Source: Medicago truncatula
Taxonomy: Eukaryota; Streptophyta; Magnoliopsida; Fabales; Fabaceae
Assembly (NCBI RefSeq): GCF_003473485.1
Contig: NC_053042.1
Span: 31,478,762-31,542,761, forward strand
Direction of reading: 5' to 3'
Length of the DNA: 64,000 bases
Both the position numbers and the translations under genes were made by a program. Below are positions 1 to 11,450 of the stretch, piece after piece; the first letter of the stretch is position 1; each line of letters opens with the position of its first letter. A model generated the notes under the pieces. The model did not search any database and was not told the origin of the DNA. It worked only from the letters and a program-made list of their open reading frames with translations.

Positions 1-533
1 CCTTGGTGGAAAGGTGAAAGCGCCACTATATGGAATCTTCGTCGATTTCCCTATAAAAAGGAATTGTGTAGCATCCTTCTATTGTCTCTTTCTTCTCGGG
101 GGTTCTTGAGAAGATTTTTTTCTCTATGCTCTTGAACTTGAGGAACTCTTGTAACAATGGTAATTGGTGTTTCTAGGAGGTGACTTGGATTGCTTCCTCT
201 TGTTGTATTCGTCTATCCTGGCTTTGGTCATTTTCATTTGTTTATGCATCCCGTTAATATATGAATTTGCAGGACTATGCGTCCTACGTCTTCTTGATGG
301 TGTGTGATTGCAATAGTCACATGCTTTTATGCATCCTATGTGACTAGAGTGCGGACATGCCTGTGTGGTAAGGCGTCATGTTGACGTGACTGTGATCGTT
401 ATTCTCTCGATGGGGGAATCATGGGGATTCCTGTTCATTCTAGTGGTTTTGTTACTAACCCTGCTTTGGTGATTTTGTCATTCTGGGAATTCTCTGATGG
501 GATTTGGCTCCTCGTTTGAGCCGAGTTATGACC
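1..533. other. No gene recognised; repeat-like edge
   Basis: This stretch has a moderately GC-rich, transposon-like composition. No open frame with a recognisable domain was found on either strand. Its right end (about 649-715, beyond a Stowaway insertion) is related to a segment at about 10,620-10,680, so it is probably part of a dispersed repeat. Confidence 0.4.
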
Positions 534-535
534 TA

Positions 536-646
536 CTCCCTCTGGTTTCAATTAACAGCAAAAATTTACTTTTTAGAGACCAAATACATTAGTTATTGAA
601 TGAATCTAAAAAGTGAACTTATGCTTATATTTGAGATCAGAGGGAG
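536..646. repeat. Stowaway-type MITE
   Basis: The element begins CTCCCTCTGG and ends with GAGGGAG. It is flanked by TA on both sides (534-535 and 647-648), the Tc1/mariner target duplication. The two halves form a hairpin of about 110 bp. Confidence 0.8.
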
Positions 647-648
647 TA

Positions 649-2126
649 GGTAATAATTTTCATTGAGGCCCCACGGTGAACGTCAATGTTCATGTATAAA
701 TAAAGGGATATAAATATCAAGATATAAGCATCCGATTAGTGATAGCAATATTAGGTCCTGTCAAAACCTAAGTACCTAATCTTGGGTTGCACCTCTCACA
801 GAAATAAAACTATAATCTAATAAAACTTAATAGCGAACAAAAACATAAATAAATGAAATAAACGACAAATTATATTAAATAAATATCCAACAAAAATATA
901 CAAAGGTTCATCTTAGAACTCAAACCTAAAAAGATTTAGTTACACATGGTAACTAAAAACAAGATACTAAAGATAAAAAACATACCCTAGAAAATCAAGG
1001 AGAAGATAGAAACTTTCTTGAAGCTCCAAAGTTGCCTTCCTCTTGAACTGCTTCAGTTCTGAACAAGAAATTCTGAATGAGAAAGGTTGATATTTATAGT
1101 AAGAGTTTCTACCTGGGTTTGGGCTAAAAGTATGAGCTTTACCCATTTCAGAAGCAGGAAAAGACAGTTGCGCCCTGACTTTTGCGTGCACGGGGTGCAT
1201 AGTGCATTTTTTTATGTATGCACGGGGCGCATAAGAAATGCCCTAGGCACATGGAATTGATTTTCATGCCCTAGGCGCATTTTATCTCTCTTTCAGGCCT
1301 AATCTCCGATTTTCTGTCGTTTTAGGTCTTCGTCTTCAAATAATTTGCCTCGGGGAACAGAATTCCTCCCACTTGTAAGCCTTCTGAGGTCTCTTGAATA
1401 ATTATTCATTGTCTCTTGAATCTTCACAATTCTTCGGTTGTTCTTGATTTGCCGATTTGCATGATTTCTTCGTGAATTATTTCAAAAAAACCCCTCAAAT
1501 TGCTACGTTTTGGGAAAACTAGAATTGCAGACTCAAATATAGAAAACATTACAAAAGTCTCAAAATCATAGACAATCATTCTAATACTCCTCTCCATTTT
1601 GTTGTTATTTCCTACTAAACAAATACTGAAAAATATACTAAGAATAATATAAGATGACCTGTCAAAATATGAGTCATTCATTGCAAGACCATCATTCGCT
1701 TAAGGGTTGGAGCGTAGGATATCTGAGTACGAATGGACTCCCAATTTGATGGTATCACAAGTCTGAGAAGAGGACCATGTCAAAGAACCCTTTTTGCAAA
1801 GATACATGGTCGTGTGGTAAAAGAGAAGGTCAACATCTTCACTTCAAACGAGGTTACCCATGTCACAAGGGAGAAAAACACAAGGGGTGATGTTCTATCT
1901 AAGATAACAAGGTCCATAAACGCATGAATCAACCACTTGTTTATCCAAGAAACCCTGGACAAATCGAGATCTGACATCTATAACATCCTAAAAAATTTAT
2001 CTAAATTAACAATTAGATTGTCAAACCTTGTACTGGATACATAAGTATTAAGGAAAATGTACCAACATATTACTTACAAGTTTCTAGTACTTGTCTTAAA
2101 TAAGTACAAGGTACGTAAAATTATGG
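649..2126. other. Intergenic, no gene seen
   Basis: Only short frames without domain character occur here. The first 70 bases are similar to 10,620-10,690 and include the phrase atgttcatgtataaata. The remainder is low-complexity AT-rich sequence. Confidence 0.4.
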
Positions 2127-2436
2127 TAAAATTACATATTTAGTCCCTTAATTTAATTTCAGGTAATAGTTTGGTCCTTTATCTTTTTTTCATTACAATT
2201 TAGTCCTTTTTGTCCACTTTCATATGAATTTTTAAGATTAAAATTCATGATTTTATTTTCTTATGCCCTTTCAGTCTTCAAATCTATGATCCTCGTCTAT
2301 GTTTGCATAAGAATATAAAATTTGAAGCTTGAAAATATATTTGAAAATGGACAAAAAGGACCAAATTAAAATGAAAAAAAGATAAGGGACCAAGCTGTTA
2401 CATGAAATTTAGTTAAGGGACTAAATGTGTAATTTA
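2127..2436. repeat. TIR MITE, Mutator-like
   Basis: The two ends are long inverted copies of each other. The left arm reads roughly taaaattacatatttagtcc and the right arm mirrors it as gactaaatgtgtaattta, with arms of about 120 bp. The sequence contains tracts such as 'tttagtccttt', typical of legume Mutator-derived foldback MITEs. The exact target duplication is unclear. Confidence 0.6.
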
Positions 2437-2507
2437 GAGATATGTCTCAATTGGATGAAACTAATAGGCAAATCAAAATAATGAATCTTAGAAAAAAAAT
2501 AAATTTA

Positions 2508-4197
2508 GGGTTAATATGCCTTTACATCCTTGTAATATAGGGCATTTTTGGTTTTGTCCTCTGTAATTTTTTTTTTTTAGATTATGTTCTTGTAAAATGA
2601 AGATTCTTCACGATTGCCCCCTAAGCCCATTGACTCAGCAGAATCTTTGATGTGGCACTTAGGTGGCTTTCTCTTTTTAATTTGATATTTTTTTTTGCTT
2701 GCCACGCGTAAAAAATATTTTACACGTCATTTATATTTAAAAAATAAAAAAATAATATAAAAATTAAAAAATCGAAAAATCTGTTTGAAAAAATTCATAT
2801 TATTTTTTTAAATTAAAAAATCGGAAAGAAAAAAAAAACAGATTTTTTTTTGGCTTAATTACCTTTTTGGTCTTTTAACTATTTAATTGGTATCGGATTG
2901 GTCCTCTAACTAAAAATTGATTTATTTCGGTCCTCTAAGTTTCTCACCGTTAATACATTTAGTCCTTTCTGTTGGTTTTATTCAAATAAACGTTAGGGTT
3001 TGTGTCATGTGGGTACCTGACCTCTTGTTTCACACATACATATGAACCATAACAGTTACCAATAGTATCAGTCACTATTTAATCATAATACTTTAACAAA
3101 GCATAGTACCAAAATGATACTAATAAATAAAGTTAGAGGACCCACATACCATAAACCCTAACGTTTATTTGAATAAAACTAACAGAAAGGATTAAATGTA
3201 GTAACGGTGAGAAACTTAGAGGACCGAAATAAATCAATTTTTAGTTAGAGGACCAATCTGATACCAATTAAATAGTTAGAGGACAAAAAAGGTAATTTAG
3301 CCATTTTTTTTCAAAAATTATAAAACATTTAGATTTTTTCCAAAATTTTTAAAAATAGAAAAAAATCATATCTTTTTTGAAATTAAGAAGATATTTAAAA
3401 AATGTGGAATATAATTTTCTAAAGAAAAAAAAATAGAAATTAAAAAAATTCAGATTTTTTTCGCAATAAAAAATCTGGAAATATTTTAATTAATAAAAAT
3501 CTAGATATAAATCTTTTTAAATTCAAATTATATAATATAAAAAAAATCGATTTTTTTTAAATTTTTAAACTCTTAACTTCAGATTTTATTCAAATTATAT
3601 AATCTAAAAATCTTCATATTTTACGAAATTATGAAAAAAAAATTAAATTCTGAATATAATTTTTTATGAATTCTTCTTCGAAATAAAAAATTTTAAAAAA
3701 AAGTTTCGAAATTAGGAATATTTTAAAAAAAAATTCTGAAACTTAATTTTCAAACTAAAACAATCAGATAATATAATATTTTTCAAAGTTTTTTTAATTT
3801 TAATTTATATTTGAATATTTTAGAATCTTTTTCGTTATTATTTTAAAAGTTTTCAAAAATTTTGAAATATATTAAATTTGAGCTTTTTTTGTAATTTTTT
3901 CTAAATTTAAAAACAAATTATTTTTCTCCTAATTAATTCGTTTTTTATAATTTTTGAAAAATAATTTTTTTATTGTTAATGACGTGTAAAATGTTTTTCA
4001 CGCGTGGCAATCAATAAAAAAGAAAAAAACAAAGAAAAAGCCACATAGCTGCCACGTCAGAGATTCAGCTTACTCAAAGGCCTCGGGGAGGCAATACTGA
4101 AGAATCTTAATTTTACAAGGACGAAATCTAATTTTTTTTTACAGGCGGCAAAACCAAAAGTGCACTATATATTACAGGGGGTAAAGGCCTATTAACC
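2508..4197. mobile_element. Mutator-like element, 1.7 kb, non-autonomous
   Basis: The left end GGTTAATATGCCTTTAC mirrors the right end GTAAAGGCCTATTAACC, and the inverted arms run for about 200 bp. A 10-bp direct repeat aataaattta flanks the element (2,498-2,507 and 4,198-4,207). The matching paralogous segment near 7,385 lacks the insertion and shows one copy of the target, which confirms the boundaries. No transposase frame is present. The interior is very AT-rich and contains a nested foldback element. Confidence 0.85.
2852..3302. repeat. Nested foldback MITE, Mutator-like
   Basis: The ends are GGCTTAATTACC and GGTAATTTAGCC, and the arms are about 150 bp. Flanks attttttttt and attttttttc suggest a 9-10 bp target duplication. 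It lies inside the larger element at 2,508-4,197, so it inserted later. Confidence 0.75.
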
Positions 4198-4224
4198 AAT
4201 AAATTTAAAAAGCATGAGAACGTA

Positions 4225-4370
4225 CTCCCTCTGTTTCAAAATATAAGAAAATTTTTACTTTTTAAGTTCATTCAATTAATGATGTATGTGGTCCATATTA
4301 TGAACCACATACATCATTAATTGAATGAACCTAAAAAGTAAAATTTGCTTATATTTTGAGACAGAGGGAG
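4225..4370. repeat. Stowaway MITE
   Basis: Near-perfect palindrome with ends CTCCCTCTGTTTCAAAATAT and its complement, flanked by TA on both sides. An orthologous copy sits at 7,411-7,555 in the duplicated segment, so the insertion predates the duplication. Confidence 0.9.
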
Positions 4371-5280
4371 TATGATGTTTCGAGTGAGAAAAATTATAGA
4401 GTTGTAAACCGTGCATAATTAAAACCAGGTTCACCTAATACCTGTCTCGATTTTAAACATCCTGAGTCTATAATTTTTTGTATGCCATCGAAAAAATATA
4501 TTCTTTCGACATAAACAAAGTTGATCAGATTGTTGATATTCTTTTGAAGGATCAACAAATATTGTTTATTTATGACAATAAAATGTCTTTGCTCGAACAA
4601 ATTTGAGCAATAATGTATTGTAAAGTTCATAATACTTTCAACCATCACACTAACTCTTGTCTTTGTTTCAGGGGTACAATAGAGAGAGCAATCGAGAATG
4701 CAACATACATATGATATGTATTAACTTTGAACAAATGTATGCTCCAACCTTGATATAGTTTGCATATGCAGTAAAACCATTGAAATTTAATTTTTATCAT
4801 GTTCAAAATCCTACACAAAAGAAACGATTTATTCATATTGTTGATAAATTCGTATTCCAATTTTAAAAATCAACGACAACACTAGCACATACATTAGCTA
4901 CAATTTTACTAAAGCCTACGTTCACATGAAATCAAACAAAAAATTTATTCTTTTGTGATTTCCCCTTTATGTCATTAAAAGTTACGTAATAATAGAAAAT
5001 TTGTAAATTAAGTAAGTTTGTTTTTTATGTTACCTCTTTACTAAGAATACTAAAAAGACACATAACACTTTGATGTATCTAAGACAAATTGAATTATAAG
5101 TGTTCTAAAAAGACGAACACAACACACTCAAATACTTAAGACACATTTAATAAAGATTATAATTTTAGGAAGGTATTTTACTTCTCCATCAACTCTAAAA
5201 ATTAGCTATAAATATCCTTTCTCTTTATGCATTAAATATATTTGTTGTTTATTATGTGCAAAGATAATGATCATCAACAT

Positions 5281-5653
5281 TGTAAGTCATAATTAAAAAT
5301 ATAAAGTAATTAAACAAGGTAGTTGATGGACGAAAGGGAAATATTGACAATTGCTCCAAATGGTAATAAGTAATAAAGTAGTAAGTTATTGTGTTCATAA
5401 GGATTATCGTTTAACTTGGTAATTAGCGAAATTTATCATGAACAGTTGGAAACCATTTTTCATTAACAATTCTTTAGAGAAGAAATGAAAGTGAGTGCCA
5501 TTGATTAAACAAGGATTTAAAACAGAGATGATGAATCATTATAAAATTACATCAGTAGATTTAGATTGATGAATGATGGATACATGGCTATGATTCTTGA
5601 GTATGAATGTTGAAATAGCTACTATGGGCCTTATTATGCAGTTATAAATAAAA
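5281..5653. other. No gene seen
   Basis: Unique AT-rich sequence between duplication copy 1 and the next Mutator-like element. No coding exon was recognised here, although this is where an NCR coding part would be expected after the copy-1 TATA-like box. Confidence 0.4.
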
Positions 5654-7296
5654 GGGTTAATTATGTTTAAAGTACCTATAAATAAGTGAGCTTCCAACAT
5701 TGATCCCTATTTAAATTTTATTAAATTTTTTATCCCTAACCTTTTTTTCCATTTGTAAGTTTGGTCCTTGCCGTCAAATTGTGCTCACTAGGCTAACAGA
5801 ATGTTGACTCAGACATGCCATGTGGACATTTCAAGTGACATGGCTGTCATGTGGTAAATGACATCATATGTTTTTGGTCCCTATAAAATTAGGATTTTTT
5901 AAGTTTAGTCCTTACTTAATTATAATAGTATTTTTAGCCCATATAAAAAATTATGCACTCAGTTTTAGTCCATACTAAATCTAAATTTGTTTAATTATAC
6001 TTAAACTTTTAAGATTTTGAACAATTTTTTGCACAAGTGTTAAGAACATTACGAAAAGTTCATCTGCAAAAAATTATCTCAAAATTTTATTTCTGCGTCC
6101 AGAATTTTGTTACTTTTATTTTGAACTTTTGTCTATTAAAAAAATCCATATTTAATTTATTTCATATTAGAAAATTCTAAATTTATTAAATGAGTTGTTT
6201 GTAATGTTCTAAACTTGTATAAAAAAAATCTTTAAAAATTTAAGAGTTTAAGGATAGTTACAAATTGTCCTATAATTTTTGTCAAAGCCTATCACTCTCC
6301 TTCGTTCTTTTTTATTCTTCCAGATCCATAAAATATTTCACCCTACAAATATTTCCAGTCATTCCCTGAATTTGCCTGGGAAAAAAAGCAGATATGTGTT
6401 ATTGTTTCTCTTTGTTACTACTTCACTCTCTTCAATCATCTTTACTCCCACTCGGTTTCCCGATCCGAACCTTGAAAATTGAATGGTTCGATTTCTCTCT
6501 CGAAAAGTTTATTGCTGGATTTTTCAATGGTGAATATTGTTGAGTTTTTGTGTGTTGAAGTTGACGTGTGATTAAGTTGTTGAAATTGATGTCTTAGATG
6601 AATTTGGAAGCGAAATTTAGAAGAGTGTCGCCAGCGTGAACGAGGTGGTGAATAAAGTGGGAGAGAGTTTGGATTTTTCACCACCTCGTTCACGCCGACG
6701 ACGCTCTTCTAAAAACTCTTAAATTTTTCAATGATTTTTTTATACAAGTTTAGAACATTACTAAAGGTTCGTTTACTAAAATTTAGAATTTTTTTACATG
6801 AAATAAATTAAATATGAATTTTTTTAAAAGACAAAAGTTCAAAATAAAAGTAACAAAAATCTGGACGCACGAATAAAATTTTGAGATAAACTTTTCGTGA
6901 TGTTCTTAATACTTGTGCAAAAAATTGTTCAAAATCTTAAAAGTTTAAGCATAATTTAACAAATTTAGATTTAGTATGGACTAAAATTGAGTGCATAATT
7001 GTTTTATATGGACTAAAAACACTATTATAATTAAGTAAGGACTAAACTTAAAAGGTCTCAATTTTATAGGGACCAAAAACATATGATGTCATTTACCACA
7101 TGGCAGCCATGTCACTTGAAATGTCCACGTGACATGTCTGAGTCTGCATTCTGTTAGCCTAGTCAACACAGTTTGACGGCAAGGACCAAACTTACAAACG
7201 GAAAAAAACGTTGGGGATGAAAAATTTAATAAAATTTAAATAGGGACCAATGTTAAAAGCTCGCTTATTTATAGGGACCTTAAACATAATTAACCC
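5654..7296. mobile_element. Mutator-like element with very long TIRs
   Basis: The ends are GGGTTAATTATG and CATAATTAACCC, and the inverted arms run for roughly 600 bp. A perfect 9-bp target duplication, taaataaaa, lies at 5,645-5,653 and 7,297-7,305. No transposase was found, so the element is non-autonomous. The centre (about 6,280-6,700) contains a short inverted motif, cacctcgttcacgcc and its complement. Confidence 0.9.
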
Positions 7297-7305
7297 TAAA
7301 TAAAA

Positions 7306-8520
7306 TGATTATCCAAAAACTTAGAGATATGTCTCAATTGGATAAAACTAATAGGCAAATCAAAATAATGAATCTTTGAAAAAAATAAATTTAAAAAGCA
7401 TGAGAACATACTCCCTCCGTTTCAAAATATAAACAAATTTTATTTTTTAGGTTCATTCAATTAATGACGTATGTGGTCCATATTATGAAACTCATACATC
7501 ATTAATTGAATGAACCTAAAAACTAAAATTTGCTTATATTTTGAGACGGAGGGAGTATGATGTTTCAAGTGAGAAAAATTATAAAGTTGTAAATCGTGCA
7601 TAATTAAAATCAGGTTCACCTAATACCTGTCTCGATTTTAAACATCCTGAGTCTATAATTTTTTGTATGCCATCGAAAAAATATATTCTTTCGATATAAA
7701 CAAAGTTGATCAGATTGTTGATATTCTTTTGAAGGATCAAGAAATATTGTTTATTTATTACAATAAAATGTCTCTGCTCAAACAAATTTGAGCAATAATG
7801 TATTGTAAAGTTCATAATACTTTCAACCATCACACTAACTCTTGTCTTTGTTTCAAGGGTATAATAGAGAGAGCAATCGAGAATGCAAGATACATATGAT
7901 ATGTATATTTTTTTTTAAGAAATACATATGATATGTATTAACTTTGAACAAATCTATGCTCCAACCTTGATATAGTTTGCGTATGCAGTAAAACTATTGA
8001 AATTTAATTCTTATCATGTTCAAAATCCTACACAAAATAAACGATTTATTCATATTGTTGATAAATTCATATTCCAATTTTAAAAATCAACGACAACACT
8101 AGCACATACATTAGCTATAATTTTATTAAAGCCTACTATGTTCACATGAAATCAAACAAATTTTTTATTCTTTTGTGATTTACCCTTTATGTCATTAAAA
8201 GTTACGTAATAATAGAAAATTTGTAAATTAAGTAAGTTTGTTTTTTATGTTACCTCTTTACTAAGAATACTAAAAAGACACATAACACTTTGATGTATCT
8301 AAGACAAATTGAATTATAAGTGTTCTAAAAAGACGAGCACAACACACTCAAATATTTAAGACACATTTAATAAAGATTATAATTTTAGGAAGGTTTTTTA
8401 CTTCTCCATCAACTCTAAAAATTAGCTATAAATATCCTTTCTCTTTATGCATTTAATATTTTTTTTTTTTGTTACTATATATTTGTTGTTTATTGTGTAA
8501 GATAATGATCATCAACATTG
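7306..8520. repeat. NCR-upstream-like duplication, copy 2
   Basis: This is nearly identical to 2,437-2,507 plus 4,208-5,280, with the TATA-like box ctataaatat at 8,426-8,435. A short extra insertion near 7,895-7,935 duplicates tacatatgatatgta. It runs directly into the third, diverged copy that leads to the NCR gene. No coding exon of its own was found. Confidence 0.75.
7411..7555. repeat. Stowaway MITE
   Basis: Palindromic, with ends CTCCCTCCGTTTC and the complement, and TA target duplications. It is the paralogue of 4,225-4,370. Confidence 0.9.
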
Positions 8521-9060
8521 TAAAATGCATATGAAAGCAATGAACTTTGAAAAGATCCATGCTAAATTCTTGATTAAGTTTGCATATGCATAAAATGCAT
8601 TAAAACATACTTTTTAACTTGTTCAAGATCCAACATTAAATATTATATTTATTGACGTCGTTGATAGGTTACTATTAAGATTATAAAAATCAAGTACAAC
8701 ACTAATATATGTACAATAGATATAGCTCTGTTGTAGCCTAGAGTGCACATGAAATCCAATAGAAAATTTTCTCTCTATGTCATGAAAGGTTATCAAATGA
8801 TGGAAACTTTGTTAAATAAGAATGAATTAATTCTTATGATTGGTAAATTTCTTTATGTGACCTTGTTACTAAGGGTGATAAAAATAAAAACACAACACTT
8901 TCATGTACTTAAGAGAGATTTACTTATAAGCGTTTTATATGACCTATTTACTCAGTGTGCTAATAGGACAAACAAAACATTGATGTACTTAATATATATT
9001 AATAATTATGAATTTAGGAAACTTTTTACATCTCCATCAACTCTCGAAACCATTTAATAT
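8521..9060 (+). promoter_or_regulatory. Upstream region of NCR gene, third copy
   Basis: This diverged copy of the repeated segment keeps the order of features seen in copies 1 and 2: the gtttgcatatgcat phrase, a cacatgaaatc phrase, and ctccatcaactct at the end. It lies 80 bp before the NCR start codon, so it is inferred to hold the promoter. NCR promoters are known to share conserved blocks, but no specific published motif was matched here. Confidence 0.5.
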
Positions 9061-9140
9061 ATTTAAGGTGAGCATGAAATTTGCAAATCATAAAGTGATA
9101 AATCTCATATTCTATCTCTTACATGCAAAGGGAATAAAAC

Positions 9141-9449
9141 ATGGCTCAAATTGTCAAGCTTGTTTATGTTATGATTATCTTTATTTCTCTATTTTTTGTT
9201 GCAATAAACGTTGACGGTAACCCATTTTTATCATTTGCAAGTTTTCTTAGTTAATTTTTACATAACATTTTATCTCATTTTACTAACATCATTTATTCAA
9301 CTTTTTTTATCACAGCAATTCCCTTTCGTGTATGTTTTCACAATCGTGATTGTCCAAGAAATATGTGTCTGCCTTCTATACCTTATTGTCGATTTAGAGA
9401 GAAAAATGTTAGATTTGGATCTCCATTAGGCTTGTGCTCGTGTGATTGA
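9141..9449 (+). CDS. Nodule-specific cysteine-rich (NCR) peptide
   Basis: Two exons, 9,141-9,216 and 9,316-9,449, are joined by a 99-bp GT-AG intron and give 69 residues. Exon 1 encodes MAQIVKLVYVMII..., a hydrophobic signal peptide of the NCR type. Exon 2 encodes a mature peptide of about 43 residues with six cysteines at positions 32, 38, 43, 50, 66 and 68 (spacing 5-4-6-15-1). NCR peptides are made in infected nodule cells of IRLC legumes and delivered to bacteroids through the secretory pathway, where they drive terminal differentiation. Most have four or six cysteines and exactly this signal-exon/mature-exon split. The start is the only ATG that opens the signal peptide. Charge is moderately basic. 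The specific function is unknown and expression cannot be seen from sequence. A defensin-like protein is the alternative family name. Confidence 0.88.
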
Positions 9450-10600
9450 CCGATGTACCCATAATATTCTACTCGAAAATTCCACGAGTTGTCATTTCAT
9501 AACGGTATTGGCACCCAATAATTTGTATTTTTTTTATTTTCTATTTTCGCAGATCATATAGTTATGGTTATTTATTCTAAGATGATTGTAATGAAATGAA
9601 ATAGGGAAGTAGAAATTTGATTTAAATTTTTTTGAATGGAGAAAATAGACATTAATGTTTAGATTGTCATTTTCTTTCTTACCTCTAGATATATCTCCAC
9701 GACCATTAATTCATTGCCTTTACATTATCTTGAATATTTGAGTTTAAAAGTATTTTATGTTACTTCTATGACTATCATTTTATATTTATGTAAAAAATGG
9801 TTACAAATATGATTTTTATAACACTTTAATTTACATTTCTCTTGCATTTTAATTTTTTCAACAACATCAAATGCTTTGTTCTCCTTTGAAATATATAAAA
9901 AAAAAACAAGAACATAATGAAAAATAATAATAATGTGCTAAAATATTTGTTAATGTGCTAAAATATTTTTGAATGTGTTGCCGAGACAAATTTATTTTTA
10001 TATGTTATTTTTTACCTTTTAAATAAATGTTAGGGTGTTTCAAATGATAGGAGATATGGTTGATGTGCCAACATAGTTGGAATGTCAATTTACATCACAT
10101 GATACTTTTGCACGCTATTCTTGTTTAAAAAAATAAAAATACAAAATCATTAAGGTTTACACTTGAGGTTCGAGCTCATATGGTAACTGTTTAGCCCTGA
10201 AACATTAAGGAGTTGTGTTCGAATCATCTTGGGAACATGAGTAAAATGGACATTAGTGCCACTATAATTAATAATAAAAGAGCAATCATTTTACAAGCCT
10301 TATGGTGCATGTACAAGGTAAGACATATGGACTTCGAAAATAAATGAGAATAAACATGTCTTACTCATTGTTATACTGTTTTGACAAATTTAGAGTTATA
10401 AATTTCAAAATAGATATGTCGATAAGAAGATAACACTTAAATAAGTAACCAATATTTAAGACCATTATTAACCTAGGACACATGGAAAATATGCATGTCT
10501 TTAGCCGTTATATGATTTTTTTCCCTTTCTACAATGCATTTCATAAATCACTTCTAACCTTAAAATGATTGTCAAATGAATATAAAAAAAAAAATTTTGC
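9450..10600. other. 3' flank of NCR gene, no further gene
   Basis: AT-rich sequence. The first about 150 bases are probably the NCR 3' UTR. At 10,150-10,270 there is a tRNA-like or SINE-like remnant (ggttcgagctcatatggtaac) that I could not classify. Confidence 0.4.
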
Positions 10601-11440
10601 TTATAATTGAGAGTGAAGAGACTAGGTAATAACTTTTATTAAGGCTCCACGATGGATCGCCAATGTTCATGTATAAATAAGGGGGTTAACCTCCTGAGCA
10701 GGGTGTGTTCTTCCTTCGTTGGTGACTAGATACTCCTCGACTGCTAATACGCTCATTCTCATGATTCTTCTCCAAAGCACGAGAGGATGCCTACAAAAGA
10801 CACTCAAACGCTCAAGTCATATGAGGTGTTAGCAAGTAGAAGACGGACTTGGTTATTTGAGCTCTTCAACCCTTCAAGGTCTCCTTGTTGGTTGCAATTT
10901 TCTCTCTTTAGATTTAGTCCGGTTGATTACAAGGTTAATCTAGATATATGAGTAACTAACCATCCAAATAGGCGAAGATGTCTATCTAGTTTAAGTGACT
11001 CCCTTGCAAGTCTCAACGACTCATGTATATATGAGAATTTTCTTAGTGTAACGGAACCCAAGGTAGATGGACGCATATATTTTCTTCAGATGAGATCCCA
11101 GTATGTAGAAACGACATGGTAGCTATCTAGAGGTAGGTAATGCTTTAACGAGGTGGTCCCTAGTGTCTCGTTGAGGATGTTAGCCTGTTTGTACATCTGT
11201 TTGAGGTGTTGTCTCTGGCAAAGTGATCTAAGAGCTCAACTGTAATTTCAAAGAGAAAAGAAAGAAGGAAAAAAAACTGATCTATCAACCAATTACTATT
11301 AATATCCCATTTCAAAAACAAAAAATAAAATAGCTCTCAAAGAGATCTCTGAATATAACTACGTAGGAATTTCACCCAAATCCGCGGGTAATTCCGCAGG
11401 AAAATCGAGTGTTTCTAATAGTGGATCGTTTGATTCCTGC
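10601..11440. other. Retroelement-like remnant, no gene
   Basis: 10,620-10,690 resembles 649-715 near the window start (taggtaataac, atgttcatgtataaata). In both places a degenerate Stowaway end lies immediately before it. The following 550 bases have the composition of a plant LTR or untranslated retroelement region but encode no recognisable domain. Confidence 0.35.
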
Positions 11441-11450
11441 ATTTTTTTTA

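Larger units (their letters stand above)
2437..5280. repeat. NCR-upstream-like duplication, copy 1
   Basis: The host sequence 2,437-2,507 plus 4,208-5,280 is nearly identical to 7,318-8,520. The copies share the same Stowaway insertion and the same TATA-like box ctataaatat (5,206-5,215 here). A diverged third copy lies at 8,521-9,060, directly upstream of the NCR gene. Copy 1 differs from copy 2 by the insertion of a 1.7-kb Mutator-like element. No cysteine-rich second exon follows copy 1, so it looks like an orphaned upstream region. Confidence 0.75.

Noticed and set aside
4394..4860. Two adjacent minus-strand frames, one repeated at 7,579-7,833
   Set aside because: They are conserved only because the whole segment is duplicated. 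Differences between copies are not concentrated at third positions, and the segment aligns with the non-coding NCR upstream region.
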